Source: CAZLDI01 sp964558415 (lineage in GTDB: Bacteria; Chloroflexota; Dehalococcoidia; SM23-28-2; RBG-16-64-32). Taken from it: a stretch of 64,000 bases of DNA. The notes under the pieces were generated by a model that saw only the letters and a list, made by a program, of their open reading frames with translations, searched no databases and had not been told where the DNA came from. Below are positions 25,339 to 34,305 of this stretch, one piece after another; the first letter of the stretch is position 1; each line of letters starts with the position of its first letter. The translations under genes were made by a program, and so were the position numbers. The stretch is from contig CAZLDI010000006.1 in NCBI GenBank assembly GCA_964558415.1, positions 62,001 through 126,000 of the forward strand, written 5' to 3'.

Positions 25339-26996
25339 CGCCGAAAGCCCTTGGGGACTTCGTCGCTGGCCGCCACCTCGTCGGCCCGGGTCGCCCAGGC
25401 AGGGAACGGGAACTGCACCAGCAGCGGCACGGGTATCTCCGGCTGGTGCAGGAACATGCTGCCGGGTTTCAGCAGCATCGCTCGGGCCCGCGCCGCAGCC
25501 GTAAGGAAGCCATATTCGCTTCGCTCCGCCTCCGCCGCGTCCAGGCGTCCCACAGTGCGGTATGACGCGTTGGCGACGACCCGCCGCTCCACCTCGCTCG
25601 CCGTCTGCTGCGCGCCGATCAGGATCACTCCCAGGCTGCGGCCGCGCTCCGCTATGTCCAGCACCACCTCTTTGATCGGGCTCCAGCCGTCGCGCGGCGC
25701 GTACTTGTTCAGCTCGTCCAGCACCACGAACGTGAGCGGCTCGCGTTTTCCCTCCTTGTCCTTCTCGTCAAGGAGTTGCTTCAGGATGACGCCGACCACA
25801 AACCGCTTGGCCCTGTCCTGCAGGTTGTTGATAGCGATCACGTTAAGCTGGCGTTTCTGCCAGTCGATCCGGTGCTTGTCCTCCTCTTCTCGGGAACTTA
25901 GCCGCCGAATCAGGTGACCGGCAGCGACCCCGGCGGCGGCCAGGCGCCGCAGGAAGGCGCCCTTCGTCGCCTCCGCAACGTGCCCTCTCTGGAAGACTAT
26001 GTCCTCGTTGTCTGTGACGTGCTGAACGAGGCCGTCGAAGTCCGTGATGCGCTCGTCACCGATCTGGGCGTGGCTCTCGCTCGCTGGTTGATTACGGGTA
26101 GCGTCCGCTAGATAGCGCTCCGCAACGCTGATCGCGAATGAGAGCTGGCTCGTCTCGGTGTCGGCCTCTGCGAAGAGGAAGCGCAGCAGCCGTCCCTGGC
26201 AGAACTCGCGCAGGGACCACACGTAAGGGGTGACACCTTCCTGCCGTGAACCCATGCCGTGCACGATGTCGAACAGTGAATGCGGGCTTGCCGGCGCCCA
26301 CAGCCCGACATCCTGGAAGGGGCCGCAGGGGAGGCCAAGCTTCGCGTACTGCTCCGCGGCCGCTGCTGGCACGCGGGCGTTGGCCCTGTCCGCGAACATC
26401 AGGTCTTCTCCCTTGACGTTAAAGATGACGCCGCGGGCGTTGTGGCGGTTCATGCCCAGCACGTCGGAGTGGAAGAGGCTGTACAGCAGGAAAAGTGCGT
26501 AGCTCGTCTTCGTGGCCACTCCCGATATCCCGGAGATGTTGACATGTGCGCCGCGTGATCCGTCCAGGAAGTCCAGGTTGCCCCAGATGATGTCGTTCTC
26601 CCGCGAGAGCCCTGCCGCGAATCGGTGTTCCATGCTATCAAAGTAGAGTGCCTTGTCCCGCATCTCGTCCTTGGCCCGTTGCACGGCCTGTCCCGGCGCC
26701 GGCGGCACGAAGATCTCCGGCTCGATTCGAGTGACGGACACGTGCGCCGCCGTCGCGATGCCCACCGGCAACACACCCTCGGCCACGCGGAAGACGTCGG
26801 AATCGAACTTCGCGCCCTCGTAGCGGGCGCGCACCATGTCCACCACTCCGTAGACCGTGACCTCCTCGCGTCCCGGAACGGGCGTTGTCACGGCCACGAT
26901 GTCATCCAGCTGCAGATACTGGCCGTCCGCCACTCCCACCCAGAAGTCGAGCGGCTTCGACTCATCGGTCCCCAGCACCCGTCCTACGTCCGTCAC
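25335..26996 (-). CDS. HerA-like (DUF87) DNA translocase ATPase
   Basis: 553 residues from a GTG overlapping the NurA stop. The N-terminal barrel (HAS-barrel-like, about 1-110) is followed by the ATPase with a VNISGISGVATKTSYALF P-loop, Walker B LTFVVLDELNKYAPRDG and a late motif SLGVILIGAQQTASEVERRV. HerA hexamers pump DNA and act with NurA in end resection. The P-loop lacks the usual Gly before Lys (ATKT in place of GxGKT), which may be a subfamily trait. Gene order NurA-HerA-SbcD-SbcC matches the archaeal operon. Confidence 0.85.
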   Translation of the reverse strand: MTDVGRVLGTDESKPLDFWVGVADGQYLQLDDIVAVTTPVPGREEVTVYGVVDMVRARYEGAKFDSDVFRVAEGVLPVGIATAAHVSVTRIEPEIFVPPAPGQAVQRAKDEMRDKALYFDSMEHRFAAGLSRENDIIWGNLDFLDGSRGAHVNISGISGVATKTSYALFLLYSLFHSDVLGMNRHNARGVIFNVKGEDLMFADRANARVPAAAAEQYAKLGLPCGPFQDVGLWAPASPHSLFDIVHGMGSRQEGVTPYVWSLREFCQGRLLRFLFAEADTETSQLSFAISVAERYLADATRNQPASESHAQIGDERITDFDGLVQHVTDNEDIVFQRGHVAEATKGAFLRRLAAAGVAAGHLIRRLSSREEEDKHRIDWQKRQLNVIAINNLQDRAKRFVVGVILKQLLDEKDKEGKREPLTFVVLDELNKYAPRDGWSPIKEVVLDIAERGRSLGVILIGAQQTASEVERRVVANASYRTVGRLDAAEAERSEYGFLTAAARARAMLLKPGSMFLHQPEIPVPLLVQFPFPAWATRADEVAASDEVPKGFRR

Positions 26997-27964
26997 GCGG
27001 CGGCTCCGTGGCGGTGAAAGTGTGTATCGATGTGGCGCCGGATCCACTCATGATCGCCGAGTTCATGGTGGAGGATCGCCTCGAGAGCAGCGATGGGGTA
27101 GAGGTTCTGCGGAGCGCGCGCGTCCCACATAGCGTGCGAGGCAAACGCTGGGAGATGCTGGGCCGTCACGTCTGCCAGTTGCACTGTCTCGCGCAGAGAT
27201 GTGGAATCGAGGGTCTCCAGGCGCGCCAGGCCGGCCCAAGGGTGGTCGATCGCCCTGGAGGTTGCGAGCCGGATGTACCAGGAGTAGACTGACCGGTCTC
27301 GCGCGATGCGGAAGAGCGGGCTGCGGGCGCCTGTGTCCAGCTGTGAGAGGACCGCCAGGTGCTCGCCTTCCAGGTACTGCTTCTGCATCGTCTTGATGAG
27401 GCCCACGGCGAGGCTTGAACGAGAGGAATCGAAGTTCAGTCGGCCATCGACGATGACCAGCGGGTGCCCCGCCTCGATCAGCTGGCCGCCCAGCCGCGTC
27501 TCAGCCTCGCGCCGCGCAGACGTGAGGGCATCGTGGACGCCGGCAAAGCCGGAGGCGGCGCTGTTACGCACCCGGAAGCGCAGCACCATGGGGCCGCATT
27601 CGACCTCAGGCTCCGTCACGTCGTCCCCGCCGCCGCCGTCCGAGAGGGCGAGGACGCGGTCCGCCGCTCCAGATTCAGTGCGTGCGCGGCCCTTCGCGTG
27701 GAAGGCGACACCAACGGAAACGGAGGCCAGCGCCCCGTAAACGACGCGTCCGTTCTGCTCCCCAATGAGACGCGTCTCAACCCTCTGGACGCCGTCTACG
27801 AACGCCACGGACTCCGGTAACGATCGTCGTTCAGGCTTCACCGGCGCCCAGGCGCGCGTTTCGACAAACGGATCGACGGCGGCGTCTGGGGTGTCGTCCT
27901 CGTCCACCTGGATCGAGCTTTCGTACGAGGTGGGCCGGGGATCGACACGGAAAGTGAGGCTCAT
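26993..27964 (-). CDS. NurA-domain nuclease
   Basis: 323 residues. The NurA acidic motif is VAFVDGVQRVETRLIG near residue 60, and a second, LVIVDGRLNFDSS, lies about 120 residues on, with the usual C-terminal SVYSWYIRLAT segment. NurA is a 5'-3' nuclease driven by HerA, encoded immediately downstream. The ATG at 27964 was chosen; a TTG 30 bases upstream would put the start inside the promoter spacer. It is the first gene of the repair run. Confidence 0.82.
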   Translation of the reverse strand: MSLTFRVDPRPTSYESSIQVDEDDTPDAAVDPFVETRAWAPVKPERRSLPESVAFVDGVQRVETRLIGEQNGRVVYGALASVSVGVAFHAKGRARTESGAADRVLALSDGGGGDDVTEPEVECGPMVLRFRVRNSAASGFAGVHDALTSARREAETRLGGQLIEAGHPLVIVDGRLNFDSSRSSLAVGLIKTMQKQYLEGEHLAVLSQLDTGARSPLFRIARDRSVYSWYIRLATSRAIDHPWAGLARLETLDSTSLRETVQLADVTAQHLPAFASHAMWDARAPQNLYPIAALEAILHHELGDHEWIRRHIDTHFHRHGAAA

Positions 27965-27983
27965 GGCGCGGACTCGCTGCCAA

Positions 27984-28011
27984 TGATTAGACAAAATGTT
28001 CTAATTGTCAA
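27984..28011 (-). promoter_or_regulatory. Promoter of the NurA-HerA-SbcDC operon with a LexA-like site
   Basis: On the minus strand TTGACA (28006-28011) and TAATCA (27984-27989) are 16 bases apart. The spacer holds GAACATTTTGTC (27990-28001), half of which matches the GAAC-N4-GTTC LexA box; a related site lies upstream of recA. A protein bound here would block the promoter. Confidence 0.6.
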
Positions 28012-28042
28012 CGAGCGGCCGCTGCTGATTTGTGAAGAAGTG

Positions 28043-29191
28043 TCAGAACGCCGCTATGCCCAGCAGTTCGCGGCCCAGGATAAGCTTCTGTATCTGCGTC
28101 GTGCCTTCGTACAGGCTCAGGCCGATGGCGTCGCGCAGTAAGCCCTCGATCGGGTACTCCCCCAGGTAGCCGACGCCACCATGCAGCGAGATCGCCGTGC
28201 GCGCCGCTCGCACCGCCGCCTCTGTGGCGAACTGCTTGGCCATCACGACGTTCTTTGTCGCCGGCTCGCCCGCATCCCGCGTGCGGGCCGCTTCAATCGT
28301 CAGTAGGCGCGCCGCCTCGCAGTCCGTCGCCATGTCCGCCACCATCTCCTGGATCAGCTGGTGGCCGCCGATCGCCTTCCCCCACTGCTTCCGCTGCCCG
28401 GCGTACGAGATGCACGCGTCCAGACAACTCTGGATGATCCCTACGGCGCACGCCGCCGTGGACGTCCTGCCGCTCTCCAGCGACGTCTGAGCGATCTTGA
28501 AGCCGTCCCCCGCCTTGCCCAGCAGGCGGTCCGCGCCGCACTCGACACCGTCAAAGAATAGGGCCGCCGTATTGGAGGCGTGCAGGCCCAGCTTCTCCGT
28601 TATCACGCGACGTTCCAGCCTTGGCGAATCGCCGTCGACCATGAACGCCGCCATGCCCTTGTGGCGCGCCCCTGCGTTTGTCTGCGCGAAGACCACGATC
28701 CAGTCCGCGACCGATCCGTTGGATATCCAGAACTTGGCGCCGTTCAGCACCCATGTGTCCCCGTTGCGCTGCGCCGTGAGTTCGGCCGCCGCCGGGTCCG
28801 AACCAACGTTTGGCTCCGACAGGGCGAACGCGCCGACCTTGCGTGCCGAGAACAGCTCCGGCAGGTAAGCGCTGCGCTGCTCCGCGCTCCCGAAGCTGTT
28901 GATCGCCGTGCCGACGAGCGAGAGCTGCACCGTGAGAGCGGCGGTAAACACAGATGGGCTGACGCCGCCGATCGCCTCGCAGATCAGGACGTAAGAGACG
29001 TTGTCGATTCCGCCGCCGCCGTACTCCTCCGGAAACGGCCCGCCCAGCATCCCGGCGCCTGCCATCTTCCGCATCACGTCCAGCGGGAAGGATTCGTCGT
29101 CCTTGCGCTCGCGGACGTGCGGCCTGATCTCGCGCTCCGCGAAACGCCTCGCGGTGTCATACACCATTCGCTGGGCGTCGGTGAGTTGCAT
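28043..29191 (-). CDS. Acyl-CoA dehydrogenase
   Basis: 382 residues. FAD and substrate motifs are present: FALSEPNVGSDPAAA, TWVLNGAKFWISNGSVADW, the ISYAGQRKQWGKAIGGHQL segment, and the C-terminal LHGGVGYLGEYPIEGLLRDA with LYEGTTQIQKLILGREL. The catalytic Glu is likely the one in LYEGTTQ. It oxidises an acyl-CoA at C2-C3, passing electrons to ETF. The ATG chosen follows GGAGAGG; an ATG 15 bases earlier is possible. No other beta-oxidation genes are adjacent. Confidence 0.93.
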   Translation of the reverse strand: MQLTDAQRMVYDTARRFAEREIRPHVRERKDDESFPLDVMRKMAGAGMLGGPFPEEYGGGGIDNVSYVLICEAIGGVSPSVFTAALTVQLSLVGTAINSFGSAEQRSAYLPELFSARKVGAFALSEPNVGSDPAAAELTAQRNGDTWVLNGAKFWISNGSVADWIVVFAQTNAGARHKGMAAFMVDGDSPRLERRVITEKLGLHASNTAALFFDGVECGADRLLGKAGDGFKIAQTSLESGRTSTAACAVGIIQSCLDACISYAGQRKQWGKAIGGHQLIQEMVADMATDCEAARLLTIEAARTRDAGEPATKNVVMAKQFATEAAVRAARTAISLHGGVGYLGEYPIEGLLRDAIGLSLYEGTTQIQKLILGRELLGIAAF

Positions 29192-29251
29192 CGGCCTCTC
29201 CGCCATTCTGCACAAACGGCGAGCGTTCAGCTCGCCGCGATCTGTTGCCTC

Positions 29252-29327
29252 TGGCGACCCCGATGGGATTCGAACCCACGATCTCCACCGTGACAGGGTG
29301 GCATGTTAACCGCTACACCACGGGGCC
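29252..29327 (-). tRNA. tRNA-Asp (GTC)
   Basis: 76 bases including an encoded CCA. The acceptor stem GGCCCCG/CGGGGTC pairs with one G-T, the anticodon loop is CTGTCAC with anticodon GTC, and the T arm has GGTTCGAATCC. All arms fold normally. Confidence 0.97.
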
Positions 29328-29361
29328 GGAACGCTCCGCGCCTGACTTGCGGAGCAACTCA

Positions 29362-29391
29362 ATTCTATGTGTCACCCGCCCAGGCGGTCAA
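29362..29391 (-). promoter_or_regulatory. tRNA-Asp promoter
   Basis: On the minus strand TTGACC (29386-29391) and TAGAAT (29362-29367) are 18 bases apart, about 35 bases before the mature tRNA. A GCTCCGC inverted repeat (29333-29355) lies in the 5' leader and may guide processing. Confidence 0.65.
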
Positions 29392-29464
29392 CATTCTCTA
29401 CGTGGCGCAGAAGGTGCCGCCCCTCTATAATGCACTGGAATCCTGCTGAAATCGAGAGACCAAC

Positions 29465-29773
29465 TTGCCGCGTAGATACAGACCACCGGCGACCCGGCGC
29501 AAGACCAAGAAGACCAACATTCCCTATCACCTGGACCAGGCTCCCGATGGCGATTCGCCACTGGCGGCCGCTGACACAGACATCGAAGCGACAGACGCAA
29601 CCGAAGTGGCGGAGCCACCTCAGCCGGTGGCGCCGAGGTCCACCACACGCAGCTCGTCCGCACGGCATATGGCTCGTGACTATAGCTACGTTGGAGGCGA
29701 GGTCCGCAGGATACTCGTGGTGGCCGGCTTCCTCATCGTCAGCCTGGCTATCACCGCCATCCTGCGCAACTGA
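29465..29773 (+). CDS. Small single-pass membrane protein
   Basis: 102 residues, starting at a TTG with GAGAGA upstream; a TATAAT at 29426-29431 could be its -10 box. The N-terminus is basic (RRYRPPATRRKTKK), the middle is acidic and low in complexity, and a C-terminal hydrophobic helix (VRRILVVAGFLIVSLAITAI) would anchor it with the N-terminus inside. It is not recognised as a known family. The stop lies three bases from the convergent neighbour. Confidence 0.6.
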   Translation: MPRRYRPPATRRKTKKTNIPYHLDQAPDGDSPLAAADTDIEATDATEVAEPPQPVAPRSTTRSSSARHMARDYSYVGGEVRRILVVAGFLIVSLAITAILRN

Positions 29774-29776
29774 CTC

Positions 29777-30259
29777 TCAGAAACGCAGCCTCCCGGCTGC
29801 CACGATAACGCCGACTATCACTGAGATGTACCCATAGATGTCGCCGGTCAACACCACCGCTCCGTCCGTGAGCAGGTTGCGGATCACGTAAGCGAGTAGC
29901 ACGCCGAGCGCGGCTATCATCTGAAGCGGCGGCCCAAACTTGCGGTTGGTCGCCATGCTGACGCACTCCGCGACGCCGTAACCGAGGCCCATGCCGATGA
30001 AGATGCTGAAAAAGCCGAATCCGCCCGGCAGGAGCACCCACCACGCGACGCCAAGCAGAGCGCCCGCTACCGCTGTCGCAGCCGCTCCTCGCAGCAGAAA
30101 TAGAGGACTGAGCTCCAGCTGTGGCAGCTTTCGCCTCGGCGCGCAGGCTGGACAGCGCGCACCCACGTCCGTCATTACGACGCACTTCGGGCAAATCGGT
30201 GTTTCGCAGCGGCCGCACGCGAGGCCTGTCTCAATCTTGGCGTGGCGGGCGCACTGCAT
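29777..30259 (-). CDS. Zinc-ribbon membrane protein
   Basis: 160 residues from the ATG of MQCARHAK. Residues 3-40 form a B-box-like zinc finger (CARH, CGRC, CPKC, CPAC), and the remainder holds three or four membrane segments separated by a Gly-rich FGFFSIFIGMGLGYG. Such B-box plus membrane proteins occur in several bacterial phyla without assigned function. It begins ten bases after the PHP gene, so co-transcription is likely. Confidence 0.75.
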   Translation of the reverse strand: MQCARHAKIETGLACGRCETPICPKCVVMTDVGARCPACAPRRKLPQLELSPLFLLRGAAATAVAGALLGVAWWVLLPGGFGFFSIFIGMGLGYGVAECVSMATNRKFGPPLQMIAALGVLLAYVIRNLLTDGAVVLTGDIYGYISVIVGVIVAAGRLRF

Positions 30260-30269
30260 CGCGACGTAG

Positions 30270-31148
30270 TTAGACCGTGTGGGCGAGCCTGGCCCTGCCG
30301 AGTGAGCCTCGCTCGTCGGCGATGTCAAGATAGCGTTGCACCGGCTCCCGTGGCAGAGGGATGTCTCCCGGCTCACGCTGCTGCGGGCCGCCCAGTCCGT
30401 GGTAATCGCTCCCGCCCAGGGGGACCAGGCCGAACCGCTTCGCGAGGGCGCCCAGATCTGCGATCTCCTCCGGCCGGTAGTCCTGGTAGTAGACCTCTAT
30501 CCCGTCCAATCCCGCCGCCTTCATTTGTGTCAACAGCTCTTCCAGGCCACCCGCCGCGCGTAACTCGCGCGGATGGGCCAGAGTGACGAGTGCCCCAACC
30601 CTTCGCAGTAGCTCCACGTTCTCGTCCGGCGACAGCCGCTCGCGCTCCACGTACGCCGGCCCAGTGCGACTGAGATAGAGGTCGAACGCCTCGTTGACTG
30701 TGGATACGTGGCCCGCCTCCACCATCGCCAGCGCGATGTGCGGGCGGCCGACCGAGCCTTCGCCGGCGAACCTTGCTACGCTCACCCACCCCACCGGCTT
30801 TCCCAGCTCCGCCAGCCTCTCAACCATGCGTCGCGCGCGGCCCAGACGGGAGTCCTGCAAAGCTGCTAGGCGATGACGGAAGTCCGTGTCCTCCCAGTCT
30901 ATGAAGTGCCCCAGGATGTGTACCTCGCTTCCGGGTACATCGGTGCTCATCTCTATGCCCGGTATCAACGTGAAGTCCGGATAGCGAGAGGCCGCCTCGA
31001 ACGCTTCGGGCAGTCCGTCCACTATATCGTGGTCCGTGAGCGACATGATCCTGACACCGTTCTTGTACGCCAGGTCGATGAGTTGTGTCGGGGTGAGGCG
31101 TCCGTCTGAGAACGTACTGTGTGAATGGAAGTCCGCTACACTGCCCAC
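30270..31148 (-). CDS. PHP-domain phosphoesterase
   Basis: 292 residues. The PHP metal motifs are DFHSHSTFSDGRLTP, SLTDHDIVDGLPEA, PGIEMSTDV, VHILGHFID, TLAHPREL and GGSDYHG. This pattern is that of RNase AM/3',5'-nucleoside bisphosphate phosphatases, which degrade pAp or short RNA ends; the exact substrate is not provable here. It overlaps the ymdB stop by one base and so sits in an RNA-turnover neighbourhood with ymdB and rny. Confidence 0.88.
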   Translation of the reverse strand: MGSVADFHSHSTFSDGRLTPTQLIDLAYKNGVRIMSLTDHDIVDGLPEAFEAASRYPDFTLIPGIEMSTDVPGSEVHILGHFIDWEDTDFRHRLAALQDSRLGRARRMVERLAELGKPVGWVSVARFAGEGSVGRPHIALAMVEAGHVSTVNEAFDLYLSRTGPAYVERERLSPDENVELLRRVGALVTLAHPRELRAAGGLEELLTQMKAAGLDGIEVYYQDYRPEEIADLGALAKRFGLVPLGGSDYHGLGGPQQREPGDIPLPREPVQRYLDIADERGSLGRARLAHTV

Positions 31149-31924
31149 TACTGGGCCTCGCGGTCGATGCGCTGGATCGATGTCGCCCGTCCCGTGTCAG
31201 CGTCAACCTGGACCAAGACGGAATTGAAGACCGCGGCGCCGCTGTCCACGGGGTTGAACCGGTTCGGCAATTGCCTGAGAAACCTCTCTATCACCGGCTC
31301 AATCTCCATGCCCAGGACGGAATGCAGGCCTCCCACCATGCCGAGGTCCGTCACGTACGCGGTTCCCTCCGGAAGAATCCGCGTGTCAGATGTCGGGATG
31401 TGCGTGTGAGTCCCGACTACCGCGCTGACGCGGCCATCCAGGTAATACCCCATCGCGACCTTCTCGCTCGTCGCCTCCGCATGCACGTCCACGATGATTA
31501 TCCGCTCCTTTGTGAGCCGTGAGAGCGCGTCGTCCATCGCCCGGAAGGGACAATCCAGGTTGCTGCCCATGAATGTGCGTCCCATGACGTTGATGACCGC
31601 TATGCCGTCACCGCAATACACACCTCGCCCCGGAGCGCCCGGTGGGTAGTTTAGCGGGCGGATGATGGGTGAGTCGCTATCCAGCATCGGATAGATATCG
31701 CGGTTCTCCCAGATGTGGTTTCCGGAAGTGATGATGTCGACGCCCACATCCCGGAGCTCGTTCGCTGTTGCCGCCGTCAGGCCTCGCCCGCCGGCCACGT
31801 TCTCGCCGTTCGCGATCACGAGATCGACGCCGAAGGAGCGCTTGATCTCCGGGAGTACGGCTGCAACTGTCCGCCGGCCGAGCTTGCCGACGATATCACC
31901 AATGAGCAGGACGTTCAGTGACAA
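31148..31924 (-). CDS. ymdB: YmdB-family metallophosphoesterase
   Basis: 258 residues, TIGR00282 type. Motifs: LLIGDIVGKLGRR, IANGENVAGGRGLT, DIITSGNHIWENRD, DVHAEATSEKVAMGYYLDGRV and VVGTHTHIPTSD. In Bacillus the homologue is a cyclic-nucleotide or RNA-linked phosphodiesterase affecting biofilm genes. It follows rny by 46 bases, the common rny-ymdB arrangement. Confidence 0.92.
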   Translation of the reverse strand: MSLNVLLIGDIVGKLGRRTVAAVLPEIKRSFGVDLVIANGENVAGGRGLTAATANELRDVGVDIITSGNHIWENRDIYPMLDSDSPIIRPLNYPPGAPGRGVYCGDGIAVINVMGRTFMGSNLDCPFRAMDDALSRLTKERIIIVDVHAEATSEKVAMGYYLDGRVSAVVGTHTHIPTSDTRILPEGTAYVTDLGMVGGLHSVLGMEIEPVIERFLRQLPNRFNPVDSGAAVFNSVLVQVDADTGRATSIQRIDREAQ

Positions 31925-31970
31925 ACTCCCCTCAGGCTTCCAAACAGGCGCAGCCGCCCTCTCGTTCGGC

Positions 31971-33500
31971 TTACTTGGCGTATTCTACGGAGCGCCGCTC
32001 GCGGATCACGGTCACCTTGACCTGTCCGGGGTAGTCCAGGCTCTCCTCGATACGTTTGCTGATCTCCTTGGCCATTCGTTGCGCGCCCAGGTCATCCACC
32101 TCTTCCGGCTTGACAATGATGCGTATCTCGCGACCCGCTTGGATGGCGAACGACTTCTCCACTCCCGGGAAAGCGTTAGCCACCGCCTCCAGGGCCTCCA
32201 GCCGCTTGATGTAGTGCTCCACAGACTCGCGCCGGGCGCCCGGGCGGCTGCCGCTGATCGCATCCGCCACGATCGTGATGATCGATTCCACCGACGTCGG
32301 TTCGATCTCTTCGTGGTGCGCCTCAATGCAGTGAATCACGCCGGGGTGCACGCCGTGCCTGCGCGCCAGCTCCGCCCCGAGCTGGGCATGCGTTCCCTCT
32401 ACCTCGTGGTCTATCGCCTTCCCCAGGTCGTGCAAGAGCCCCCCACGACGAGCGACCTCGACGTTCGCGCCCAGTTCATGCGCGATCATCGCGGCGAGGT
32501 TTGCCGTCTCCACGGCGTGTTGGAGCTGGTTCTGGCCGTAGCTGTAGCGGTACTTCAACCTGCCCAGCGTGCGGATGATCTCCGGGTGCAACCCCGGGAC
32601 GCTCGCTTCCACGCTCGCCTGCTCGCCCGCCTCTTTGATCGAAGAATCGACTTCTTTGCGCGCCTTCTCCACCATCTCCTCGATGCGCGCCGGGTGAATG
32701 CGGCCATCCGTCAGCAGCTTGGTCATCGCAATGCGTGCCACCTCGCGGCGTACCGGGTCGAACGCTGAGAGCGTCACCGCGTCCGGTGTGTCGTCGATGA
32801 TTACGTCGACGCCTGTGAGGTGCTCGATCGACCTGATGTTGCGCCCCTCGCGGCCGATGATCCGTCCCTTCATGTCCTCGGACGGAATCGGCACCACGGA
32901 GATCGTATTCTCGGAGACCATGTCGCTCGCCAGCCGCTGCATCGTCGTCGCGATGATCTTGCGCGCCCTCTCGTCCGCCTGCTCCTTCAACTCCTGCTCT
33001 ATCTCGCGCAACATCCGGTTCGATTCGTCGCGGATCTCGCGCTCTACCTGCTGCAGCAGCATCTCGCGCGCCTCCCCGGCCGTCAGGTTAGAGAGGCGCT
33101 CAAGCTCCTGCTTGCGCTGCTCCTCGATCTCGGTCAGAGACTGGCGGGCTTCCTCGAGTTCGTGCTCCTTGCTCTGAAGGTTCTTCTGGCGCTGCTCCAG
33201 CCCCTCCAGCTTGCGGTCGAGGTTCTCTTCCTTCTGGTTTATGCGCCGTTCAGAGCGTTGGACCTCGTTGCGGCGTTCGCGTAGCTCGCCCTCCACTTGC
33301 TGGCGAGTGCGCTTCGCTTCGTCACGAGCCTCCTGAGTGATTTCTTTCTGGCGCTTGTCGGCCTCAGTAAGGATGCTTGCGGCGGTCCGTTCAGCACTGG
33401 CGACACGGCTCGCGCTGAGCCGTGTCTGAACGTACAGACCACCCGCAGCACCGATGAAAGCGCCGACAAGCCCCACGACAATGGCAAGGGCAATCGGCAT
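31971..33500 (-). CDS. rny: Ribonuclease Y
   Basis: 509 residues. An N-terminal membrane helix (about 3-25) is followed by a long coiled coil (about 30-190), a KH domain (MKGRIIGREGRNIRSIEHLTG) and an HD domain (HDLGKAIDHEVEGTH). It is the membrane-bound endonuclease that starts mRNA decay in many bacteria. GAGGAAG lies before the ATG. A good promoter stands about 80 bases upstream, so transcription starts here and continues into ymdB and the PHP gene. Confidence 0.97.
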   Translation of the reverse strand: MPIALAIVVGLVGAFIGAAGGLYVQTRLSASRVASAERTAASILTEADKRQKEITQEARDEAKRTRQQVEGELRERRNEVQRSERRINQKEENLDRKLEGLEQRQKNLQSKEHELEEARQSLTEIEEQRKQELERLSNLTAGEAREMLLQQVEREIRDESNRMLREIEQELKEQADERARKIIATTMQRLASDMVSENTISVVPIPSEDMKGRIIGREGRNIRSIEHLTGVDVIIDDTPDAVTLSAFDPVRREVARIAMTKLLTDGRIHPARIEEMVEKARKEVDSSIKEAGEQASVEASVPGLHPEIIRTLGRLKYRYSYGQNQLQHAVETANLAAMIAHELGANVEVARRGGLLHDLGKAIDHEVEGTHAQLGAELARRHGVHPGVIHCIEAHHEEIEPTSVESIITIVADAISGSRPGARRESVEHYIKRLEALEAVANAFPGVEKSFAIQAGREIRIIVKPEEVDDLGAQRMAKEISKRIEESLDYPGQVKVTVIRERRSVEYAK

Positions 33501-33579
33501 TTCGCCTCACTTCCTCTAGACACAAAAGTACTTAGAAGCATTTCGGATTCGCGAAAATTAGCGACAGAAAGCTAGCCTC

Positions 33580-33608
33580 ATGTTAAGCCGCGACAGAGAG
33601 GCTGTCAA
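33580..33608 (-). promoter_or_regulatory. rny promoter
   Basis: On the minus strand TTGACA (33603-33608) and TAACAT (33580-33585) are 17 bases apart, giving a leader of roughly 70 bases before the rny ATG. Confidence 0.75.
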
Positions 33609-33655
33609 TCGGATCGACGGCCAAGTGTTAACATAACCTAGCAGTTGTCGCCCGA

Positions 33656-34285
33656 CTACCGACAGGCCTGATCAGCATCCGTGACACTTACGAGGTCGCC
33701 CAGCCGCTTCAGGACGGAGCGTATCGTCTCCCGGTCGAAACCGCGCCTGAGCAGGAAGCTGGTCAGCCGCCGAGCCGCCTCGTCTGGCGAGAGGGAGGCC
33801 ATCACCCTCGCCCGCGATGACGCGGCCCGGTAGGCCGCCTCGACATCCTCGAGGCCGTCAACCGCCGCAGCGGCTTCAGCGCGTCGCACGCCCTTGGCAG
33901 TAAGCTCCCGAGCGATCATCCGCCCGCTGCGTGGAGCCGTTCTCAGCCGGCGCTCCGTCCATTCCCGCGCAAACCGTTCATCATCCGTCAGACCCACAGA
34001 GCGGAGCCGCGAGATCGTGTCCTCTACGATCTCGCGGGGAATCCCTCGCCGCCCCAGCCGTCCCTCCAATTCAGCCTCGCTACGCGGCCTGTACGCAAGC
34101 AGGCGTTGGGCGGCGTTCATCGCCGCGTATCGTGATTCTGCTTCCCGGATCTCGCTCAGCCGCGACTCGCTGAGTGCCAGGCCAACGTGCAGTCCCGACT
34201 GCGCGAATACTACGGCACTCAGTAGAAACTGCCGGGAATCGACCAGGCGGACAATCAGCCGGTTGCTTCGCGGGCGGCGCTCAAT
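33656..34285 (-). CDS. recX: Regulatory protein RecX, start uncertain
   Basis: About 209 residues from the suggested ATT start. The RecX helical repeats are clear: RLLAYRPRSEAELEGRLGRRG, SVGLTDDERFAREWTERRL, and a C-terminal SFLLRRGFDRETIRSVL. RecX limits RecA filaments and often follows recA. The frame is open back to a GTG at 34462 that has GGAGG, but the extra 59 codons look non-coding (under half end in G or C) and lie across an intact small gene in another frame. Family resemblance begins near VATIERRP. The gene therefore begins with a non-standard codon, by coupling to the small gene, or has the long extension. Confidence 0.75.
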   Translation of the reverse strand: MERRPRSNRLIVRLVDSRQFLLSAVVFAQSGLHVGLALSESRLSEIREAESRYAAMNAAQRLLAYRPRSEAELEGRLGRRGIPREIVEDTISRLRSVGLTDDERFAREWTERRLRTAPRSGRMIARELTAKGVRRAEAAAAVDGLEDVEAAYRAASSRARVMASLSPDEAARRLTSFLLRRGFDRETIRSVLKRLGDLVSVTDADQACR

Positions 34286-34305
34286 CGTCGCGACCTGTGT
34301 AGGCC

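Noticed and set aside
31713..32768. 351-codon plus-strand frame opposite ymdB and rny
   Set aside because: It is a shadow of two well-supported genes and has no recognisable motif.
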